Positions 1-9,900 of a DNA stretch of 23,062 bases are shown here, piece after piece. The notes under the pieces were generated by a model. That model was not told the DNA's origin. It was given only the letters and a program-made list of their open reading frames with translations, and ran no database searches. Positions within the stretch are counted from its first letter, which is position 1. The number at the start of each line of letters is the position of its first letter. Position numbers and translations under genes: made by a program. The stretch is from assembly GCA_000934455.1 (NCBI GenBank), contig KN889018.1, positions 51,393-74,454 on the forward strand, read 5' to 3'. The DNA comes from Apostichopus parvimensis. Taxonomy: Eukaryota; Echinodermata; Holothuroidea; Aspidochirotida; Stichopodidae.

Positions 1-89
1 CTTAGATTCGAAACAAATAGGCCTATTTGATAGAGCTGTTGTGGGGGAATAATTTCGATTAGGGTTGTGCACATTTGTCTGCAAAAACG

Positions 90-180
90 ACAAAAAAAGT
101 GAACTAAGATTTGGGAAAAAGTGGGGGGCAAATGCCCCCTCTTGCCCCCCCCCCCGTAATCCCGCCTATGCCAAAACGTA
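90..180. repeat. Probable end of a dispersed repeat with C-rich tract
   Basis: A run with GTGGGGGGCAAATGCCCCC, a poly-C tract of about 13 and CCCGCCTATGCC resembles the termini of repeats scattered through many marine invertebrate genomes. The resemblance is from memory and no element family is assigned. The rest of 1-900 shows no coding sequence that I trust. Confidence 0.35.
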
Positions 181-933
181 ATTAACAGTCATATAAACAG
201 TCACACGCAGCGGATGAAAGTCACAGCTGATTGCACTTGCTGTTGTTGGGGCAGCCACACCGTTATTCGATTCCAGTCGCTACGATACTTATCGGCTTAC
301 CGCATACTTAAATACTGCATATATTACGGCATGGAAGTGAAAAGTAAACGGATTGGCAGAAAGAAGAGGAGGAAAAACAATAAAACTACTATACTACTAT
401 TTTTTTTATATTGATTGAGACCGTTGTAATAAACACGAAAGGCAATACCCCTCGATATCATTCTGCGTTTGCATTTACACACAACTAGATCTAGAAAATG
501 CATCCATGATCCCAAGCTCAATGTGGGACGGGAACCGTTACTGCTGAAAATAAAAGAGACCTGATTATAAAGCAAAGTCAAGAAATTTAAATGACCGCTT
601 TGCTTTTTGACCGCTCTTTTCGAAAAGTAGTTTGATCGTCACTACTGTATATAGAACGTGAATTGGTTAGTTTCATACCGATTACTTTTGATGGCAATTA
701 AACTCTCCCCTAGATTTGAGTAACCAATTCATCTGATACTGAATTTTCTAGTTTTGACCGATGACTGCAATAATGCAATGAGCGACTGTATTCATGGTAT
801 AGCATACAGCGTGGGGCAAACTTGTGCAAGCTAGGCCTAACAAGTAACATTAAGTTGAAGCAAGGGGAACCAGTTTACAGTGAAAATCAAAGCTTTCCTT
901 ATCACAGCTAAGTCAAAAGGAATGCAATATTTC

Positions 934-936
934 TAG
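934..936 (+). promoter_or_regulatory. In-frame stop upstream of the NXF1 start
   Basis: TAG lies in frame two codons before the ATG at 943, which supports that ATG as the translation start. The context ACTATGT is not a strong Kozak match. No TATA box is evident in the preceding 900 bases, and the transcription start cannot be placed by eye. Confidence 0.7.
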
Positions 937-942
937 ACCACT

Positions 943-3900
943 ATGTCGAATTCATTTCCCAGGGGCTCGGTGCGTGTTTCGAGATCTGGAAGTGATAGAA
1001 GCTATTATGGTAAGATAACTTGGCCAGTAAATAACAATCAGCCTAACAACAAGAGCCTAATGCAAGGGAATGGAACTAATATTAGGGCCTAAGGTTAGCC
1101 TAAGTTAACTTAAACTGTTTTGTTAGGCTACTGTACGTATGTTTATAATGCTATGATAAAGTTCGGTCAAATCAAACCGAACACAGGCTAAGTATCTAGT
1201 AGGTACTAAATATGATCAGCTATCGACCTCTTCGTTCTAACCGTAATCAGTTGCTTAATTGCTGAATAGGCTACACCGCAACTCTTGAATCTCACATGTC
1301 ACACCATCACAGATTATGATCGGAAGTTCCTAGTATACTATAGGCTAGTTGCTAATTACTATAGTATAGGCCTAGTAAACAATGTGTTGTCGTTCTCAAA
1401 ATGCCAGGTATGTGTGAGTTGCGGGGTATTCAGAAATTGCTCCAGAGGAAGTAGGAAGTAGAAATCTTGTAGTTGTACTGTAATGCTAGGATAGAGAGGA
1501 GGCTGTATGGTTGTCTTTGGGTTAAATTTTCTGGAAGCGCTATAGCTTTTAAGCACCATCCATTTTGTTTTATGATAATAGGCGTATATTTCTGTTAATT
1601 ATGACTGGAAAACAATTCGTGGTCTAAAGTTACCTTGCCTTTGCTTTATTTATCCCACCTGTGTAAGCCTAAGTTAGGATGTAACCCAAAAAAACATGCA
1701 GTTCATGATAAGTTTCTGATATCTGGTTCGCTAATATAGAAATACACAAAAATGATATTTTCCTTACAGAATTTCAGAAATTGTTTGACACAGATTCTGT
1801 CTTTTTATAAGGTGATATCCCATCAAAACAACCAGGCTTGCCATGTTTCCCATATGGTCTGTCTGTCAAATTATTTGATCAAAAATTGTTCAGTCAAGGT
1901 GATAATTTGTACAAAGATTTACCAAACAAATTTTACTGACCTGCTAAGTATAAGGTATGTTAACACACTTTGTTTCTCTCATAAATAGTAACTTTCTTTT
2001 CATTTCTTTTCTGTTTTGGATTTTTTAAATTTATTCAGAACACGATGACAGAGGGAGTGACCCCCAAGATTGGAATAGAGACAGAGGACGAGGTGATAGG
2101 AGTCGAGGAAGAGGAAGAGGCAGGGGAAACAACAGAGATTACAGGCCAGATGCTGGAAGATGGCAACGAGGCAGGAGCAGTCGAGGTTCAAGAGGGAGAT
2201 CGTCCAGGTCAAACAATCGTGCTCCTGGTCCCAGGTCAAGATTAGATAATGATGATGATGTGTCAATGGGTGGGGATGACATTGACAGACTGAAGGGACA
2301 GAAAAGATAGTAAGTTATTAATATTGAAGAATTTAAACAAAAAACATTGAGCATAACAAGTGAAACATAGAATACTTCTGTATTCCCACAAATAAAGATT
2401 ACATAGAGAGCTTCGTCCTGATCGGAGCCAAGGTTCTGAATTTACAACTCACTGACATGTTGGGGAGTTACATGGAATGAATCAAAACTACTTTAGGTTT
2501 CCCAAAGGTAGTGAGGGCGGAATTGAAGAACGAAGCATCCATAGCCTCCTTTAATGAGCTTCCTCAGATCAAGATTTCAATGCACATAGCTTGGAAATAA
2601 AAAGAGCTTTGCGAAACTGTTTTAACAGATTTTGAATGAGATTATCACACACAACAAATGTACTGAATATTGGGCAAATTGGCTAGAGGACTTTTTTGTC
2701 AGGCATTTTTTTCATATTATAAATGTTTGATACCCCTCACAAGAAAGTCACCCCATATTCTATTGTTGACTGAACTTCTTTGTGTAATTTCTCATTAATT
2801 TTCCAAAAATGTCTATCATTGGAATACCGAATATGTGAAATGTGTGATACCCTCGTCTTTGTGTATGCTACTTAGCTTGATATAGGCTGAGGAGCACCTC
2901 GTTTCCTGCTGCGTGTATGCTACTTATTTTGATACTATAGGCTGAGGAGCACCTGGTTTCCTGCTGCGTGTATGCTACTTAGCTTGATACTATAGGCTGA
3001 GGAGCACCTCGGTCCCTGCTGCGTGTATGCTACTTAGCTTGATACTATAGGCAGAGGAGCACCTCAATTCCTACTGCATGTATGCTACTTAGCTTGATTC
3101 TATAGGCTGAGGAGCACCTCAATTCCTACTGCATGTATGCTACTTAGCTTGATTCTATAGGCTGAGGAGCACCTCGATCCCTGCTGCGTGCATGCTACTT
3201 AGCTTGATACTATAGGCTGAGGAGCACCTGGATCTCTGCTGCGTGTATGCTACTTAGCTTGATACTATAGGCTGAGGAGCACCTGGATTCCTGCTGTAAG
3301 AGCTGCTCCCTAGGTTCTGCATGATAGTTCATTAATGATTTAGATCCTGATACAATCAATTTCCATCTTGTTTCAGTAATCCGTATGGAAGGAAACCAAG
3401 AGGAGCAAGGAGGGGTTCAGGTGGAAGAGGCAGAAGCAGTTACAATAACAGGCAGCAATATCCCAATAGTAGGAACCAAGATGGGGATGACAATATGGGT
3501 GGTAGCAATTCCTCATGGTTTAAAGTGGTGGTAGGTTATAGATCTTGCAATTATTATGATCTAGGATATGGAAAAACACATATGTTTCAAAAATTTCTTC
3601 ATCAGTTCCATTCATTGTTTGAGTTTTTTTTTTGTCTGGCTTTGGAAAAACATTAAAAAGTAGAACCGACATATATGTAAAACTACATGTCGGTAGCATC
3701 TATTGTGGCAAGGCAAGAGTTATCATGTAAGTTTGATGTAATTGTGCTTTCCTCTCTTTCAGATACCATATGGTGCCAAACAGAGCAAGAGTTGGTTGCT
3801 TGAGTCCATCAAGAACATCTGTCGTGTCCCATTTGTGCCCATAGATGTAAGCTCGCCTTAAATCCTAACATGAACGAACGTTGATAAGTTTAAATGTGAA

Positions 3901-6900
3901 AATGCTTTACTATAGTACATATGCAGTTGTAGAAAGGAATTTTTGTTATTACTCTGTGTACACCCTCACAGTTCCCCTCTCCCAAATCCACACCTACATT
4001 AAGTGCTTAGTGATATTTTTTATTATGGAAAGTGAGGAATGTTTGACATATCTACATCTTCACAGCAGTTTTACAGATGATGGCTTTGAGGATTATTTAG
4101 AATGATGCAATAAGTGGTAGGAAATAGTTGTTATTTTTAAAAATACACATGTTCATAACATTGAGCAAGCTTTGTCTCGAAAACATTTTGATCTTCTTTT
4201 GTCTTTGCCATTACTCTTCACCTTCCTCTCCCTTATCGTTCATCAATTTCTCGTATTCACAGTATCACCAGGAAAACAACTCCTCCGTGTTTCACGTTAA
4301 TGATGTGGAAGCCAGTAAAGGTCTTATTGATGTCAGTAAAAGAATAACCACTCCCTCTAATCACAAGGTACCGTACCAAAAAACTGTATTTAATTTAACC
4401 ATCGATTTCATGTACTTTTGTAAAATCATATCACCCATTGGGATCTTAACATTGTCCTTGTTAAAACTGGGTGCATTCCCTGGTCTGCCTTTTTGCTTTT
4501 CCACTCACCAGCTTTCGGTTTAAAATTTGTAGGTTCCCAGATTGAAATGTTAGTACATGGTTTAATAGGGTTATGGAAATTTGAATTCTTCCAAAGGTAA
4601 AATGTTGTCTCCTTGTGTGCAGAAGAAATATGAAATTTGCATAAAGTTACCATATCTCACTGGTATGTATTGCTTTAATTTGTGGGATTGGCTGAGAATG
4701 CTTTCAACAAAATAAGTAAAACCCCTAGACTCGTAGAACTGCTGGATGTATTACCGTCCACAGAATATTCATGTATCCGTTTATAGTATAGCAAAATGTT
4801 ACATGAGATGTCTGTGATGCTATAGAAATGGAAACATGCATACTGAAATCGTAAACAAATGAAAATATGCATAACAGATTTTGTATACAGAAGCTAGGTA
4901 CATTGAATAAATATATTTGAACAAAATTCACAGTTACCGTAAATGCTACGTAAATTTAAGTGTACATCACTACCTGCATTTACTAGGTATTGTGTTCGTG
5001 GTACACAGGGAGGGGTGTGGTGGAGAGACAGGAGGTCTATAAAAGGCCTTACTGGAGTTGTTGTTGTAAATGAAACATTCAAATCCTTTGTGTAGTTAGT
5101 AATCTATAATTACTCCTTGTTTTAATCTTGTTTCTTTGTCAGGTAATTATTATTGTGAGGCCCAGTGGTCCTCCTCGGGGGAGCATCTCTGCACCCCTCA
5201 GCGAGAGCGACATTCAGACGCTGACAGAAGTCATGAGCAAGAGGTACGACCCTTCCTCAAAGTTTCTGGACCTCTCGGATATCTTCAACGATACAGGTAA
5301 GGTTCAGGTCGGGTTATCAAAGCAGCTGGTGTGTGTTTCATCATCATAAAATAATCGTCAGTGTGCTTTTCATGAAATGTAACTTAGTGCAAACAGGTTT
5401 TCCCTCAAAATTGAGTAACAGTCAATCAATTTGCTAAGAAGAGCTGGATTTAAGAGCTGAAGCTTGTCTTCCACTTTTAATTTATTTAAATAGACGTATT
5501 GAAGAAAATAGTTCACCAATATTAAAGATAAAATCGTGAAAACCAATGAAAGATGTATTAATACGACCATCATTCAATATTGGATTGATTATGATACATC
5601 AACCCAACACATTGCCTTTGTCGTCTTTTAGATTGAATACATACATTGCTTTATATTCCTATGTATTTCTTATACCAATATTTTGTTCATGCTATTTGTC
5701 CGCAGCTGTTTAAACGTATTGCGTCGAACCCATCTAACTTTATTCTCCCTTTTCTGTTTCTCTCATAAGATTTGAAAGCTAAATCCATCAAAGTTTTGCT
5801 CAATCAGCCCACACCATTGAAAGCTGTACTTGATATTATAGCTCAACACATTCCAGAGGTAAGATGGAAGACTTCTCTTTTTTCTGTGTTTTCCATATTG
5901 GAAAACGCAGTTCCTCTAATAGAAATGTATTCACCATTGTCGTCTCTAAAGGAGGACATGCGTGCTTTTCTTAGGGTAATGTAATAGCTCCAACATGATC
6001 TTTTCTCCAATAAATGCTAGTTTTTTTCAAACTTTTTTCTATATGCGAAAGCAAAATATCTCTAGCACTTTCCAAGACTACATCTTTTTATTGTGACTTC
6101 TCTCATCAACATCAACATCAATTGCAGAAACACATCTATTTGTGTAGTTAAAACTCATCCATTTTCAAAATAGCCCTGCCTCAAATTTACAGTGATGTAA
6201 CAAATTCCAGTTTAAACTTTAAAACTCAATTATAATCAGGGAATAATTTAGTGTTCAAATTTTGAAGTTTTTGAAGGCTCTGAAATGTTGTCTCGTACAG
6301 TTGACATGGTTCCTGGATACAAAATCTGCTATACGTCTTTGGATTTGTACAGCAATGTGCCCAGTTTGCATAGCAATTGGCTCTGCTGTATCGGAGGACT
6401 CATTCCCTGAACAGTACTAGAACTGCTTCTGCCAATGCTAATATGCAGTAATTTATTGCTTTGTTCTATCATGAACCAATCATTTCATATCTATAACTTT
6501 TTTTGTCCTACAGACCGTTGGACTGAATTTGTCGTCTAACAGGATATACAGTCTCGTCCACTTTACAAAATTATCAACTATGGCACCTAATGTTACAAAT
6601 TTGAACCTGTCCAGCAATTCGGTAAGTACGACTCTCTTGTAATCTTTATATACTGAAGAATTATAAAAGACAAATTCTGTGCTACTTAGGCATGTTTATA
6701 TCAGGCAGATGATGGAGTTTTGTTCATATTTCATGAGAAAGGTTGGTAAAGAAAGGAACCTTTTTCAATCCTTTTTCTCTCAACCCAGAGGTTAAATGGT
6801 AACATGTGAGGTAACTTGTATTTGGGCGCAGTATATAACTGCTGCCGACTGGAGGAATTGTCTCTGGGACAGGTTATCATTGACCAGGGGTAATATAACG

Positions 6901-9900
6901 TCTGTAAACGCTTTGAGACCTATCGCTGGTATAAAGCGCTATATAAAAAGCAAATATTATATGATTAAAATATTATTATCAATGTGTTTTACTCAAAAGG
7001 ACATGACTATACCAATGTTTTCAAAGATCAATTTGGTAATAAATAAAAAAAAAGAAAAGGTGCAAATTGATGATCACATACCATGAGGGAATTCATTTCT
7101 CCAAATTCTTTTCAAAGCTGAAGCACATTAACGAACTGCAGAAGATTAAGGACCTAAAGTTAAAGGAACTTATTCTGGACGCGAACCCATTGTGTGACTC
7201 ATTCAGTGACCAAGCAAAATATGTACGGTACGTACCTGACAATGTCAAAATATCGCCAAGGCAAAGCTGAAGTTTTTTGCATTCTAAGTTTGTTCAGCAT
7301 GTATGAACTTACCTTCTGGACATATTACTGACAAATATTCGACATGGTTCTTGAGAGATCGTGCGTAAAGGTGTCTGTGTACAGGTCAAGGGTTGGATGA
7401 TGCACAATTGCCTATTTATTTATTAATTGCCACTGTCATTGAGCAGATAGGGAGACCCGAAAAAAATAAACAGCCTTTGTAGTTGCTAATCATACTACAT
7501 CTACTCGCTACCCGACCGCTCTCCCCCCCCCCCACCCACTTTGAGATTGAAACTGTTTGTGTGTTTTGTCTCTCCTGATCACCAATACTGCATATCCATG
7601 GGTATATATAATAGCTCTAATATATTCAAGAAACAAATAAATTGAGTCACAGATTGACTGATGTCTCTGGGTACTAAACCCATCTGTCCTGTTATATCCA
7701 GTGTTTTGTGTTCCTACACTGAAATCTGTAAGCCACCAATGAGTCAGTGTTTGCCTCCGGTCGGAGGGAGAGAGTCGTGAGACCACACAGTGTTAAATGG
7801 CACTGACGATGTATCTGGTTTGCCGAAGACGGGTAAGATCCTCAGAGAGGACAACCTAGGACAGGCACAGATCTCTGATGACATGATCCATAAAGCCAAC
7901 CTCATCCTGGTCGGGTGGAAATGAACTTTGACCTGCCCATCGTTGGCCAGGAATGAGCATCCTTTCAAGAAGAGAAAATCCGAGTCTTTTATATGACATC
8001 GGTGACAATTGATATGAAGGGGAGATCACCATGCATTTATGGACAACTGATTGTAGAGATTGGTGGATGTTTGGAAAAGGTGACCAGTGGAATCTCACTG
8101 GATCTTTCCTTTTGACTTTCAGTCATGTTTGATGTTGAAATGGGTCAAAGATGTATTTAACAAACCACCTTGTAGTAGTGAGAAGCTTTTCTGAGCTCAG
8201 TCATTGATAGGCTAGTAATGTCATGTGGATGGAATGAATTCCTCTTGGAAGGAAATCCATCCACTTTGAGTTGATTGAGCAGGGAAGACTTCAAGAAGTA
8301 GTTACATGGTCTTTCATACAAGATGCAACTGTTTTGTACCAGAGTTGTCAAGATTGTCAACGAGTCATATTGTAGTTAGTCAAATGTCTTAAACGAAATA
8401 TATACAGTTACCCATGGATGTGCAGTAGAGGTTGGATGTGGAATAAAGCCGAACAACCACTTATTCCAATTGCATGACATCCTTGTCATAAACTTGGACG
8501 CTTACTGAACGTTGGTGGTTTCCATATAGAACACAGGGCCCGATCGGATCCTTGAAACCAAGGATCTTTTTCACAACAGAGATTTTCAAGGCCGGTGAAC
8601 ATTAGTGTCACTCCTGGCCCCCTCCCCCTCCTCCCTCCCATCCATCTAAACCCTGTGTCAGGGCCCCCGGAAGATGTTAAATGCTGTAGAATCACAGGTT
8701 TTGCCGTAACAAGAAATGTAATATTTGCACATCTGCCTTGGATTTTAACCATGTAGTAGCCACATACAATGTTCACAGCCAGTTACATATATAATGTCCC
8801 TTGCCAAAGTCGCATAAGTTGTTCAAATGAATCTGAACAGCTTTTGGTGTTTATTCTGCTGCATAGGGACTTATTTCAAGGGAAGGCTTTCTGTGCCCAT
8901 CCATCTAGAAGGAAATTTACAGTTTCAAAGATGTCCTTATTTGCTGGGAAGCCAGATAAAATCATGTTAGAGCATTTGAGAGGAATAAAAGTTGTTTCAG
9001 TTTGACGAATAACATCCATGACATAAAGAGTTAACCTTTCTTCCTCCGAGTAAGTAAGATTCGAAAGATGCTCCAATGCACCACTGATCTGTCATCTCCT
9101 TTTCTAAGGTGAGTAAAGATATCAGTGACTTCATCAACTGTCTTAAACATTAGACCAGGGAGAGCCAGGCTGCTTCTAAGTAATTGTCGTACTTGGCTCT
9201 CCTCAGACGACATAGAAATTCATTTGGTCGGTTGGTGGTCACCCGAATTGATAATGTTGGTTGTTCATTAGAACAGATGTTACTCAGAGAAATGTCTGGA
9301 TGAGTTATTTTAATTAGGTAACATAGTTTTCCATCAAACAGCATCAAAGGTAATCTTGGTTGTCCAATGATATATTTTTTCATTAGGATTGTTGGGTAAC
9401 CCAGCACTGTAAGCTGAATAAATAGAATCCAATAGACAGCATAAGGGGAGGCATAAATAATCATCGATAAAATTTACAGTCATCTCAATTTCAATGTGTC
9501 ACTTTTAAATATTGAAAACGATGTTGAAGGTAAATGTTCGAATGTAAACAAAATATTGTGGAAGAAAAATCTTTTTATTAAAGCATTGAAATTCTATATA
9601 TGCAGATGTAAGGAGAGTACTCTTTCCAGGATGACATTGATGGAAGACTTTGTCTTTGTGACAAAATTGCAGTCCATTTTCGTCAACTATTGTCGGGCAT
9701 CAATGTTATCTAAACACTGCTTTGCCTGATGGATGCTAAGTGCAGGCTTTGCCAGTCAATAAAAGTTTCATACTTTTTCTACTTTGAATGTTTTTCTTCA
9801 TTGAATGTGACATTTGAAGCAAAACGTGGCAGGGAGCAACCATCATAATGTTAGGTAAAGGGCATTTAGTATGTAAGCTTCCATGCAATGCTAAATTCAT

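Larger units (their letters stand above)
943..3530 (+). other. NXF1: NXF1 exons 1-3: RG-rich basic N-terminal region
   Basis: Residues 1-164 are low in complexity. Exon 2 encodes runs such as RGRGRGRG with many R, G, S, N and D residues. Exon 3 gives [15 protein letters not shown] followed by further RG and Q/N-rich sequence, and ends at SSWFKVV, where the RRM begins. In the family this arginine-rich part binds RNA and adaptors such as ALYREF, and contains the nuclear import signal. The RYNPY-like motif is shared with human NXF1. RG dipeptides are denser here than in the human protein as I recall it; that comparison is from memory. Splice phases are 1 after exon 1, 2 after exon 2 and 0 after exon 3. 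Confidence 0.9.
3763..5296 (+). other. NXF1: NXF1 exons 4-6: RRM and start of LRR region
   Basis: Residues about 160-240 form the NXF RRM. Exon 4 encodes [17 protein letters not shown] and CRVPFVPID. Exon 5 begins with [14 protein letters not shown], and exon 6 supplies the last beta strand [11 protein letters not shown]. The IPYG...WLL pattern matches the human IPYGRK...AWLL segment. This non-canonical RRM works with the LRR domain to bind CTE RNA and general mRNA. Exon 6 continues with [20 protein letters not shown], which starts the LRR domain. Alternative GT donors close to the exon 3 end (GTGGTAG) could shift that boundary by one codon. Confidence 0.93.

Noticed and set aside
2045-2245. 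Open frame on the plus strand with a Glu-rich product
   Set aside because: It is a shifted frame of NXF1 exon 2. The RG-rich frame fits the splice phases and the family.
2861-3296. CRISPR-like regular repeats
   Set aside because: The units are contiguous with no unique spacers, and they sit in an intron of an animal gene. It is a minisatellite. The same applies to the arrays at 10098-10535 and 21256-21340.
7905-7925. Second CTE loop strand near GGTCGGGTGGAA
   Set aside because: It resembles GACGGGTAAGA only loosely and has no partner ACCTAAGACAGG strand in pairing position.
7508-8360. Minus-strand open frames as one or more genes in the cassette intron
   Set aside because: They are short, interrupted by stops in every frame, overlap the CTE-like element and match no family I know. 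The better coding-like signal is at 8800-9260.
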